Positions 33,525 to 41,379 of a stretch of 47,129 nt of DNA are shown piece by piece. Where the stretch lies: the NCBI GenBank assembly GCA_938030705.1, contig CALHIR010000010.1, forward strand, positions 1-47,129, given 5' to 3'. Origin of the DNA: Candidatus Poseidoniaceae archaeon. GTDB taxonomy: Archaea; Thermoplasmatota; Poseidoniia; Poseidoniales; Poseidoniaceae. The notes under the pieces were generated by a model, which saw only the letters and a program-made list of their open reading frames with translations, had not been told where the DNA came from and searched no databases. The translations under genes and the position numbers were made by a program. Each line of letters opens with the position of its first letter. The stretch's first letter is position 1.

Positions 33525-35307
33525 TCCAGGCTTTCCAGCGTGCGTTACCTTTTCCGCGGAGGGTCACGCCGTGTTGTGGAGATGGAGGCAGCGTGACCAC
33601 GACGTTTGAGACAATGCCTTCATGGACGTGTTCCAGTTTGACTTCGTCTCCGGTCCGCCCTGCGATGAGTTTCTTGAGGTGTGCAGAAGATTTGATGCGA
33701 ACGCCGTCGACGGCCATGAGTTCATCGCCGACTTGCGTGCACTCACGAAGCGGTGAACCAGCATGGTAGCTGCTGATGAGCACCCTCCCCGCCGTTTCAC
33801 GAAGGTGAACCCCCAGCCAGGCTTTGCCTTCCTTGTCGTTGGCATGAGGCACCAATTTGAGTCGGAAGGACGACAGAGCGCGTTGCACGTTTGGAAGGGC
33901 GCGGCGACGCACGAGGCGGTCGAGGAACGGACCCATTGATGCGCCACCAGGGCACGCCTTGAGCGCGGTTCGAATGTCGTTGTAATCCACGCCCGGTTCC
34001 TCGGCTTCAGCCTCGATGGAGAATTGCCGAACGAGTTCGGCCATAAGGTCGCATGCGCCATAGGTGTCGTTATTTCGTCGGCGCAGTTCCACATCAAGAC
34101 ACATCATCGCTAATTCACCTTCAAGGTAGTATGAGATTTGACTTTCACGCGTGTAGGGTCCGCTTCTATAGAGGTGTATCCACGCATCATGGCTCGATTC
34201 TGCCAGGGACTCTCGGTGCATGCCGTTGTTGGTGGTGTGGCGCTTCATCTTTCGTTCGAAATCGAGCCTCCAGTCCTTTTCTGACCAAGCCCCGGAACGC
34301 ACGCACATCATGTCGCCCAGCCATGAGGTCCCCCCTTCAAACCACCACAAAAGGTCGGTGTGGACTTCGCTTTGAAGGTCGTAATCCACGAAGCACTTGG
34401 GGCGAAGGCGCTTGACGTTCCACTGGTGCAGGTATTCGTGCGAAAACAGGCTGACGAGGTCTCTATATTCGTCCTCATGGTCGGGGAATAAACAGGCCCT
34501 GGGCATCATTGAAGTCTGCGAATTCATATGTTCCAAGCCCCCTCGACCTGTGTCGGTGAGGTGCAACACGGTGGTGTAATCGGGCCATTCAGGCACGCCG
34601 AAGAGAGCATGGTGCTCTTTGGCGATATTTTCCATGTCTCCGATAAAGGCCTGAAGGCGTTCGGCATTGGGTTGGTGTCCTCCGCTGTCCCACCACTTGA
34701 GATGGTGCGTTCTTCCATCGATGTCGTGCGTGATGGCTTCGTTGGGGTTGACTTCCATGATGCTGTCCAATAACATGTCCCTGCCGAAGGCCGTGAACGA
34801 CCACCGGCCGTTTGATTCGGCCGTGGATTGATTCACCAGCGTCAATTGCGTGGCTGGACTCCATGAGGCAGGGGCCACGAGTTCAACATTGTGAAGCATG
34901 TTCAATCGTGCATCATCGATCCCTCGTTCGGGCCAAAACCACGTGAAGGGAGGCATGAGGTGAAGGTGGGTTGTGTCAAGATGGTTGGAGCGGACGCTCA
35001 ATTCCTTTGCCAGCAAGGTGTAGTCGATCGAGACCTTGGTGCTGGCCTTGCGAAGGGAGACGGAAATGCCGTCCACGCCGACCCGTTTCCAACTCAATTC
35101 CCGACCGTCTTGGTCCACCGCCGTGAAGTCAAACATGTGTTGGATGGGTTCTCGGAGAAAATAGGAGCCAGGGACCCAGCGTGGGAACCGAAATACGAGA
35201 CGGGTTGAGGTGAAGGGTCCGTCGAGGCGTAAGCCAGCACGCAGGTGATGTTGGGCGCCTTGGGTGGCATCGGCAAAGAAGGACAGTCCTGACGCTTGCT
35301 CGCTCAT
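33502..35307 (-). CDS. M61-family (glycyl aminopeptidase-like) metallopeptidase with PDZ domain
   Basis: The 601-residue zinc peptidase has an N-terminal beta-sandwich (WVPGSYFLREPIQHM), the GLEH segment GRGGLEHMNSQ, the zinc motif HEYLH (290-294) in FSHEYLHQWNVKRLRP, the downstream ligand Glu in WWFEGGTSWLGDMM, and a C-terminal PDZ domain (about 510-590, VGDELMAVDGVRIKSSAHL). No signal peptide is seen, so it is probably cytoplasmic. The frame is open to 35346, but the ATG at 35307 overlaps the upstream stop as ATGA, the sign of coupling. It is the last gene of a three-gene minus-strand operon. Confidence 0.88.
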   Translation of the reverse strand: MSEQASGLSFFADATQGAQHHLRAGLRLDGPFTSTRLVFRFPRWVPGSYFLREPIQHMFDFTAVDQDGRELSWKRVGVDGISVSLRKASTKVSIDYTLLAKELSVRSNHLDTTHLHLMPPFTWFWPERGIDDARLNMLHNVELVAPASWSPATQLTLVNQSTAESNGRWSFTAFGRDMLLDSIMEVNPNEAITHDIDGRTHHLKWWDSGGHQPNAERLQAFIGDMENIAKEHHALFGVPEWPDYTTVLHLTDTGRGGLEHMNSQTSMMPRACLFPDHEDEYRDLVSLFSHEYLHQWNVKRLRPKCFVDYDLQSEVHTDLLWWFEGGTSWLGDMMCVRSGAWSEKDWRLDFERKMKRHTTNNGMHRESLAESSHDAWIHLYRSGPYTRESQISYYLEGELAMMCLDVELRRRNNDTYGACDLMAELVRQFSIEAEAEEPGVDYNDIRTALKACPGGASMGPFLDRLVRRRALPNVQRALSSFRLKLVPHANDKEGKAWLGVHLRETAGRVLISSYHAGSPLRECTQVGDELMAVDGVRIKSSAHLKKLIAGRTGDEVKLEHVHEGIVSNVVVTLPPSPQHGVTLRGKGNARWKAWITTRQKN

Positions 35308-36296
35308 GGAGAAAGTTCGGATGCGGCGGTTGATAGGTTCTCGCACGCCACCTTCAGAAGTTCCTCATCCGTAGAGGTCATCAGCGCCATCGCTCGTTCG
35401 AGGACGTTTGGTTCGTGCGCTCGGCCAATCAGACGTTCCAGGAGTTTTGATCGTTCGATGATGTCAAGGCGCTCATCGTTGATGAGTTGCCACCGAAGTT
35501 CGTCTTCAGAAGCTCCTTGCCGTAGAACCCAACGTGCGACCGGTTCCAACATGCCTGATTGCATCAGGCTCGAAAGGAAGGCATCCTCGCTGCTGGCTGC
35601 ATGCTCACGAAGGTAATCGCTGAGGGATTTGAGGTGCTGGCGTTTGAGATGAGGAGTGAATTCAGCCAGTCGTTCGGGTGCATGCTGGCCAACCCAAGCC
35701 AAGATGTTCACCGTTTGGAGGTTAGCTTGAAGAAACGGGAGAAGGGCTTCGAGGTCAACATGGACGCCGTGGCGTAAGACCGTGTCCAAGGCAGCGGAAC
35801 GAACGCCGTCGTTGGTATCCTTGAGGGCGGATTTGAGGTGTTCCTGTGAAAGCGAGGGATGTTTCATCCCCAAGAGGCGAACGGCGTCGTTTGCATGCGT
35901 TGCCAATTGCTCAGCGACCTCGCTTTCTTCACACAAAAGAAGCGCACGTGCCGCTTTCTTCTGCACAACACCGTCGTCGTCGTTGAGGGCTGAAAGGGCG
36001 AGTGCTTTGCCCGATGCTCCGAGGGAAACCAAAAGATTCGCACCGGCTCTTCGGACCTCCAAGGAACGATGGGCAAGCAAGGTTGCTACGGCCTCAGGTC
36101 CGGCGTGAACGCCCCACTGCCTGTAGGCATCGAGGGCTTTGGAAACGAACCAACCGTCCTCGTCGTCCAACAAGGGTTTGAAGGCTTCGAGAACGCTTGC
36201 ATCGTCGTGCTCAAACAAGGTGCGAACCGCACGCCGGCGGGTGCGGATATCACGGTGCTTGAGGCGGGCCATGGCTCGCCCGATGTCGTTCGCCAT
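35304..36296 (-). CDS. HEAT-repeat protein
   Basis: This protein of about 330 residues is made almost wholly of HEAT-like helical hairpins. They start with IRTRRRAVRTLFEHDDASVLEAF, then WFVSKALDAYRQWGVHAGPEA, SLEVRRAGANLLVSLGASG, DGVVQKKAARALLLCEES and NDGVRSAALDTVLRHG. Such scaffolds bind proteins or modify phycobilin-like substrates; here a general binding role is all that can be said. The start at 36296 is chosen because the longer open frame (to 36455) would overlap the upstream membrane-protein gene. It is coupled to the M61 peptidase by ATGA. Confidence 0.7.
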   Translation of the reverse strand: MANDIGRAMARLKHRDIRTRRRAVRTLFEHDDASVLEAFKPLLDDEDGWFVSKALDAYRQWGVHAGPEAVATLLAHRSLEVRRAGANLLVSLGASGKALALSALNDDDGVVQKKAARALLLCEESEVAEQLATHANDAVRLLGMKHPSLSQEHLKSALKDTNDGVRSAALDTVLRHGVHVDLEALLPFLQANLQTVNILAWVGQHAPERLAEFTPHLKRQHLKSLSDYLREHAASSEDAFLSSLMQSGMLEPVARWVLRQGASEDELRWQLINDERLDIIERSKLLERLIGRAHEPNVLERAMALMTSTDEELLKVACENLSTAASELSP

Positions 36297-36339
36297 GGTG
36301 TTGGGATTCCCCCCTCCCTCATAGCCTGTTGCGTTGGCC

Positions 36340-36972
36340 TCAACGCATCTCCAACCAGGCAAAGAACAGGATGATGGGCAAAAGATAGAACAAACGACGG
36401 TGCATGCGATGGGTGGCTTCCATGTGTTCGATAACGGAGGGCGGCAGAACCTCAATGGATGAAGAGGTGCGGCGCCTGCGGTTGAGGGCGACGTGCTGTT
36501 CGATGTAAGCCAATACGGTGGCTCGGAGTTCTGGATTTCTGCTTCTCGCCTCGCCTCGCCCGACGATGTAGCGAATGGAGTGTTCCTCAGTCATGCCCAA
36601 GGTCGCAGCAACGATGGTCAGCGGTTGGGTTGAATTGTGGAGGTCGATTCGAACCGTCCGCCCATCGCTCCTCACATGGCTCAAAACCCTCCATTTACCT
36701 TGGCCTTCGTTGAAGGGTTTTAGCAACGACCGAACCGCCTCGATTGGGTCTTCATTTGAGACTTGCGGGGCCCGCCTCCAACCGAGGAAGGGCCCCAAAA
36801 CGACGGCACAAGCGACCGGAGTGATGCACATCAATTGGACCAATTGAACAAGGGCGTCCGGCTGGGTCAATGCCGAAACGACAGCGAGCGAAAAACCGAG
36901 AAAGAGGCCGATGAACGCCCCAGCCTGGAAGCCTGTTTTGAGGCCAATGCGCGGGGGGACGTCCTCGGCCAT
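36340..36972 (-). CDS. Small membrane protein of unknown function
   Basis: Not recognised. The 210-residue protein has two N-terminal membrane helices (about 15-36 and 43-64), a cytoplasmic alpha/beta part (about 75-180, with RVLSHVRSDGRTVRIDLHNST) and a third helix at the C-terminus (about 191-207). It is the first gene of a minus-strand group with the HEAT-repeat and M61 genes; the gap to the HEAT gene is 43 bases. Confidence 0.6.
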   Translation of the reverse strand: MAEDVPPRIGLKTGFQAGAFIGLFLGFSLAVVSALTQPDALVQLVQLMCITPVACAVVLGPFLGWRRAPQVSNEDPIEAVRSLLKPFNEGQGKWRVLSHVRSDGRTVRIDLHNSTQPLTIVAATLGMTEEHSIRYIVGRGEARSRNPELRATVLAYIEQHVALNRRRRTSSSIEVLPPSVIEHMEATHRMHRRLFYLLPIILFFAWLEMR

Positions 36973-37054
36973 GTTTTTGCGACAGAGGGCATGAGGAATT
37001 GAAGGCTTGCTTGGTGGGAAAAAGAATCAAAGGGTTTCGGGGGTTGTTTGCACC

Positions 37055-37825
37055 ATGGAGCGTAATGGACTTCTCGACCGCCGCCGTGAGACCAAGGTCG
37101 GAAAGTGGGTTTTGGCCGTTTCCTTCTTTTTCCTGATTTCCTTTTTTCTAGCGCCTCTGACGCTCAAATCTGGCACGGTGGGCCCCATGGAGGGGCGAGC
37201 AAACGCCGTTGACTTCTACGGCGAGGACGGTTTTGGATCGAACGGAAATCAGAATCAATTTCCCCATGAACATGAAGGCGAAGGGAACCATTCTCATGTT
37301 GCCTTTTCGTGGACCGACGTGAACCCCTATGCCGCCTTCATTTACGCCTTTGGTGACGTCAATTGCCACCAAAAACACGAACGCTCATGGGAAGTAAACA
37401 ACAACCAACTTCCAGTCTGTACTCGTGATATCGGGATTTTCTTTGGCCTCTTTTTGGGCGGGGTGGTGTTCACCAGGAGAGGTTGGAACCGTTGGACGGT
37501 ACGTGACACATGTCTTTCCCTGCTCCCGGAGCGGTGGCTGCATTCTGTTTACCTCAAGAACCAGCGGACATTGCTCTGGTTGGCTTGTGGAATGCTGCTT
37601 TGTCTTCCGCTTATCGCCGACGGTTTCCTTCAATTGCTGACGCCCTATGAGTCCACGAACCTCAAGCGTGTACTAACGGGCATTCCCTTTGGCCTTGGTC
37701 TCGGCGTGTTGATGAGTTCGATGTTTTCTGCCCGGGCAGAAGCCTTTGTCGGTGCAGGTCAGGTGTTGTTGCCCGGCAATGCTTCGTTCACGCTCGCTCG
37801 AACCCCTCATCAAGAATCCGAGTGA
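37055..37825 (+). CDS. DUF2085 membrane protein
   Basis: The 256-residue protein has an N-terminal helix (about 15-37), an extracytoplasmic His/Asn-rich loop, then the DUF2085 core: CHQKHERSW, QLPVCTRDIGIFFGLFLGGV, and PLIADGFLQLLTPYESTNL followed by RVLTG. The family is widespread in archaea and bacteria and of unknown function; its conserved Cys/His residues suggest metal or redox binding. The ATG at 37055 is preferred to an in-frame TTG at 37007. The 3' end overlaps the dTMP kinase gene by 16 bases. Confidence 0.75.
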   Translation: MERNGLLDRRRETKVGKWVLAVSFFFLISFFLAPLTLKSGTVGPMEGRANAVDFYGEDGFGSNGNQNQFPHEHEGEGNHSHVAFSWTDVNPYAAFIYAFGDVNCHQKHERSWEVNNNQLPVCTRDIGIFFGLFLGGVVFTRRGWNRWTVRDTCLSLLPERWLHSVYLKNQRTLLWLACGMLLCLPLIADGFLQLLTPYESTNLKRVLTGIPFGLGLGVLMSSMFSARAEAFVGAGQVLLPGNASFTLARTPHQESE

Positions 37826-39177
37826 TTCGGAGGCTCCAGGGACCACCAAGCGCAGAGCTCCTGTGCAGTCCTCGGCAACGGACACCCCTCATGTCCACTG
37901 GTCAAAATCGTCAATCGTTGGTTGATGTCGTGAACGGCCTTTTTCAACACGGCGGAGAGTTCACGCCCTTCCTCGACATGGAACAGTTCTTCCAGTGCCT
38001 CCGTCCATGCTTTGTCTTGATTGGCTCGCCGCCAAGAGGCCAGTTGGGTGCGAAGGGGCCACATGGCCAGAGTGAGGCGGGCGAAGCCAAGGCGCTCTTC
38101 TCGAAGTTTGAACAGTTGGGCATCGCTAAACGGCGTGTGGTTTTGTTGCTTATGAACCCAATTTTCAGCCAGGAGCCATTTGATGAGTCGTTGTGTGTGG
38201 CGTTGGGTGACCATGCGCACGGGCCCAAGGGAAGCGTGAAGGCGGGGGACCTCGCTTGAGCCCACCATCAGCGAAAGCGTGCCGAGGATGGACCAACATG
38301 AATGGGCCAGCGGTGAGGCGGGAACATCGTGGTCTTGGGCGGAGGATATCGGCCAATTCTCCTCGGCTTGGCTCATCCATTGTGCAGGTGATTTCCCACC
38401 GAGCCATCCGATGTGAATGGCGGTCTTTTCTTGGGGTGCGCCGGGAAGGCGCCGTTGTTTTTTCATGTCCCGAACCAAAGCGTTGAGCAAATTTCGGTCC
38501 ACTTCGTCTCTGTCCACGTTCAAAGGGAGTGGTTTTTTGTTGAAGAACCGGCGAAGTTCAGTGCGAAGTTTTGTCTTCAAATCGTCCAATCCACCTTCGT
38601 TCATGATCGGACCCACAATGCAACACTGGTTGAACGGCGCAGGCACCACACCCGTTTCTCCGAACAGGTCATGGAATCCTTGACGGATGGTGGTTTGAAT
38701 TTCCTGCGTTTCGAAATATTCCTGCTTCTGGCTCGTCATTCGCAACGTGCCAGATTTGATGCGTTTCATCGCCTTCTTTGGGTCGCAGTCGATCCAGAAG
38801 ACCAAATCCGGAATCATGGCAGCAGCGTTCATGCTGGCTACCTTGTCCAAGCCCAAATCCCCCACAACGCCCTGGTAGATGAGTGATGAGTGGATGTTCC
38901 GGTCTGAAATCACCACGGCACCGCTGGCAAGGTGAGGTCGGATGAAGGTGTGCGAGTGGTCGAGCCGATCAGCAGCGAACAGACCTGCTTCCTCCAGCGG
39001 TGTTTTGTTGCCGAGCTTGACGGATTGCAACGCCAACTTACCGAGTTCGCTGTGGCGGCGCGGCTCGTGGGTCATCAAGACCTCGGGAAACGGAAATTCG
39101 TTCAAGAGTTCACCCAGAATTCTGGCTGCTTCGCCTTTTCCAGACCCGTCGCCTCCCTCGACAGAGATCAGGTACAT
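37810..39177 (-). CDS. tmk: Thymidylate kinase with long C-terminal extension
   Basis: The first ~215 residues are a dTMP kinase, which makes dTDP for DNA synthesis: P-loop VEGGDGSGKGEAARIL (K14), MTHEPRRHSELGK, AADRLDHSHTFIRPHL, and SDRNIHSSLIYQG, the family's DRY/SS-AYQG element. The P-loop ends in KGE rather than K-S/T. Residues about 215-455 form an extra, mostly helical domain not seen in ordinary Tmk (about 210 residues) and not recognised; it includes RNLLNALVRDMKKQRRLPG and RLIKWLLAENWVHKQQ. The fusion is on one uninterrupted frame. It lies two bases after the stop of the upstream membrane-protein gene. Confidence 0.85.
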   Translation of the reverse strand: MYLISVEGGDGSGKGEAARILGELLNEFPFPEVLMTHEPRRHSELGKLALQSVKLGNKTPLEEAGLFAADRLDHSHTFIRPHLASGAVVISDRNIHSSLIYQGVVGDLGLDKVASMNAAAMIPDLVFWIDCDPKKAMKRIKSGTLRMTSQKQEYFETQEIQTTIRQGFHDLFGETGVVPAPFNQCCIVGPIMNEGGLDDLKTKLRTELRRFFNKKPLPLNVDRDEVDRNLLNALVRDMKKQRRLPGAPQEKTAIHIGWLGGKSPAQWMSQAEENWPISSAQDHDVPASPLAHSCWSILGTLSLMVGSSEVPRLHASLGPVRMVTQRHTQRLIKWLLAENWVHKQQNHTPFSDAQLFKLREERLGFARLTLAMWPLRTQLASWRRANQDKAWTEALEELFHVEEGRELSAVLKKAVHDINQRLTILTSGHEGCPLPRTAQELCAWWSLEPPNHSDS

Positions 39178-39179
39178 GC

Positions 39180-40025
39180 TCAGTCCTCTCGCTCGTCTTC
39201 GAAATCCTGTTTTGCAAACAGGTTGACGATCATACCAAACAGAATCAGCGTCGGTCCGACGATGATGAGGCCACGACTAAACAGGGCTCCTCCAGCCAAG
39301 TATTGGCTTCGACGGTAATGTTTCCCTCTTCTGATTTCAGCAGCGGCTTGCACGCCCAACAACGCCGTGCCTATGGTGAGCAACCCGATGCCTGTTGAAA
39401 GGCCAACGGCATTGTCAAGTGTCCATCCAGAGATGGATTGCTCATCGCTTTCTTCCCTCGTGCCGTTGCCGGGTTTCATGGTCACGGGGTCCAGGCCCAC
39501 GTTGTCGGGAACAAAGGTCCGTTCAACGGTGGTGTACCCTTCTTTGGAGAACACGATGATGTGCACTTCTTGTTGGACATTGCTCATTGAAAAATAACCG
39601 AAAGCGTCGGTGCTGGTGGTTTGAAGAACGGCTTTTGAGGTTGCATCCAAAAGTTCGACGGACACGTTTTCCACCCCGTTGCCATCAACGTCTTCCAGAG
39701 CGGTACCGGAGATGTCAACCGCATCGCTTTCAGCAAAGAACGAGGTGTTGAGTAGTTCTGAAGGGTTGCCTTGGAGGATTAAAGCGCCGCTCATGATTCC
39801 CAAAAGGCTGCCAATGAAAATGAGGGCTGCCGCAAGGTTTCTCCAACGGTCTGCATCTCGATCGATCATGGCGTACCAATCATCTTCTGCCTCTGTGGTG
39901 GCCGTCTCGATATCGGTCGTGCTGACCACGAGTTCTTCCTCAACCTGACCGGCGAGCGAGGCTTCTTTTTTGGCCTTCACCCTCGCCCGAAGGGCTTCCA
40001 TGCGTTGTTCACGATCGGTGTTCAT
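39180..40025 (-). CDS. Membrane protein with carboxypeptidase-regulatory-like domain
   Basis: The 281-residue protein has a charged cytoplasmic N-terminus (1-60), a helix (about 63-85), an external beta-sandwich (about 103-172, VDISGTALEDVDGNGVENVS, FGYFSMSNVQQEVHIIVFSKEGYTTV) of the carboxypeptidase-regulatory/SdrB type, and two more helices (about 205-228 and 250-270). The sandwich may bind partners at the cell surface; the real role is unknown. It is followed by tmk after two bases. Confidence 0.65.
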   Translation of the reverse strand: MNTDREQRMEALRARVKAKKEASLAGQVEEELVVSTTDIETATTEAEDDWYAMIDRDADRWRNLAAALIFIGSLLGIMSGALILQGNPSELLNTSFFAESDAVDISGTALEDVDGNGVENVSVELLDATSKAVLQTTSTDAFGYFSMSNVQQEVHIIVFSKEGYTTVERTFVPDNVGLDPVTMKPGNGTREESDEQSISGWTLDNAVGLSTGIGLLTIGTALLGVQAAAEIRRGKHYRRSQYLAGGALFSRGLIIVGPTLILFGMIVNLFAKQDFEDERED

Positions 40026-40095
40026 TGGGGGCCCTCCTGTTGTGGCGAATGCGTGCGCGGATAATACCTCTTTGCTTTGCTACCGCGTACCTACA

Positions 40096-41292
40096 TCAGC
40101 GTTTTCCCTTCCATTCAACCACCAAAATGAGCATGAGAATGGAGAACAACCCAACGGCTGCAAAGGCGGCGAGTGTTTTCGATCCTTTTGGGCCATCGTC
40201 CGCTGCTTCATTCAACGGTTCCGTCTCGTCTGGCACATCGTTGGCAGCGTCGTCGTCTTCGGTGAATTCGACAAAGGCGTAGGTTCGCAATCCAAGTTCG
40301 ACCAATCGTCCCACGGCGCTCAAGGATTCAGCGCTGACTTTGTCGGGCGTATCTTCCATCGTGTGCCAATAACTCCCAAAGGTGTATGGTTTGGCCTCCC
40401 CGTAGGACGTGTCCATGATGTCGATGCTCGGAATGCCGAGGTCATGGGCATGGACATGGTCATCAAGCACGCCGACAAGCGTTTCGTATTGCACGATATC
40501 TTCGCCCCCGGTTCCATCACAGGCGACGGTGCCGTTGACCATGCCGAGATCCGTTGCCAACTCCACCAAGCGCGACTTGAGGGTGTCGTTGCCCGGCGAT
40601 ACGTTGTGCAATTGTAGATCAGCATCACCGACCATGTCCAACAAAATGAAGGCGTGAGTGGAAGCCACCTCCTCTTCGGTCAGATTTTCAGCCCACGCCT
40701 CAGCGCCCAAGGTGTATTGCTGATCTTGATCTTCACCATCGTTGAAAAACAAGATCACATCATGGTTCAGCCCCATGGATGGAATGTGCTTTGAAAGTTC
40801 GAGCAAGATGGCAACCCCGCTGGCGGCATCGTTGGCGCCCGGGACAGGAAGCGAGCGGTTGGATTCGTTGTCGTCTTGGTCGGCAATATTTCTTGAGTCG
40901 TAGTGCGCCGAGAGGACCAGTTGACCCGTGGACGTCCCGTTCGGGCTCCATTTTGCGAAGACGTTGGTCAGGTTCATGCCGTAGCGCTGATGAGTTTGTT
41001 GACTCACCTCGTAGCCGAGCGCCGTCAAGTCGTTGGTGATCGTTTCTCGAAAGCTTGCCGATACTTCGCTCCCCGGAAGTCGTGGTCCAAGGTCAACTTG
41101 CCACTGCACCGAGGCGTTGGCTGCCTGACCATCAAAGACCAAGTCGTCGGTCGCGGCGCACCGATCGATGAGGTTGTACGCAGTGTTGGTGGTGGCCAAT
41201 GACCCCTGAACCATGGTGGTAGCCAACATCAGAACGATGCACGTCAAGAGGGCATGACGAGGCGTGTTTTGAGGCGTAACCCCTTGATGCAT
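40096..41292 (-). CDS. Exported M28-family enzyme, glutaminyl-peptide cyclotransferase-like
   Basis: The 398-residue zinc enzyme has an N-terminal signal peptide (about 12-32) and a C-terminal membrane anchor (about 373-394). Zinc and catalytic residues are visible: AHYDSR, D155 in VPGANDAASG, E187/D188 in FFNDGED, DDHVHAHDLGIPSIDIMD, and H310 in YWHTMEDTPDK. The DDH and WHTMED elements match glutaminyl cyclases more than plain aminopeptidases. It would act outside the cell, either cyclising N-terminal Gln or trimming peptides. A TATA box (41313-41324) 27 bases upstream implies a leaderless mRNA. Confidence 0.82.
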   Translation of the reverse strand: MHQGVTPQNTPRHALLTCIVLMLATTMVQGSLATTNTAYNLIDRCAATDDLVFDGQAANASVQWQVDLGPRLPGSEVSASFRETITNDLTALGYEVSQQTHQRYGMNLTNVFAKWSPNGTSTGQLVLSAHYDSRNIADQDDNESNRSLPVPGANDAASGVAILLELSKHIPSMGLNHDVILFFNDGEDQDQQYTLGAEAWAENLTEEEVASTHAFILLDMVGDADLQLHNVSPGNDTLKSRLVELATDLGMVNGTVACDGTGGEDIVQYETLVGVLDDHVHAHDLGIPSIDIMDTSYGEAKPYTFGSYWHTMEDTPDKVSAESLSAVGRLVELGLRTYAFVEFTEDDDAANDVPDETEPLNEAADDGPKGSKTLAAFAAVGLFSILMLILVVEWKGKR

Positions 41293-41312
41293 GATGATGC
41301 CTCCACCACGGA

Positions 41313-41324
41313 CTCTTAAATACC
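41313..41324. promoter_or_regulatory. TATA element between divergent surface-enzyme genes
   Basis: On the minus strand GGTATTTAAGAG is centred about 27 bases before the M28 gene's ATG, the spacing of a leaderless transcript, and purine-rich sequence upstream may be its BRE. Read on the plus strand, CTCTTAAATACC could serve the metalloprotease gene with a leader of about 35 bases. No other TATA is obvious in this 87-base gap. Confidence 0.45.
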
Positions 41325-41379
41325 TCCTTTCTTCTGCTGAAATTGGGAATCAGTCCTACGATTCTTCTCGGTGTTTTTT

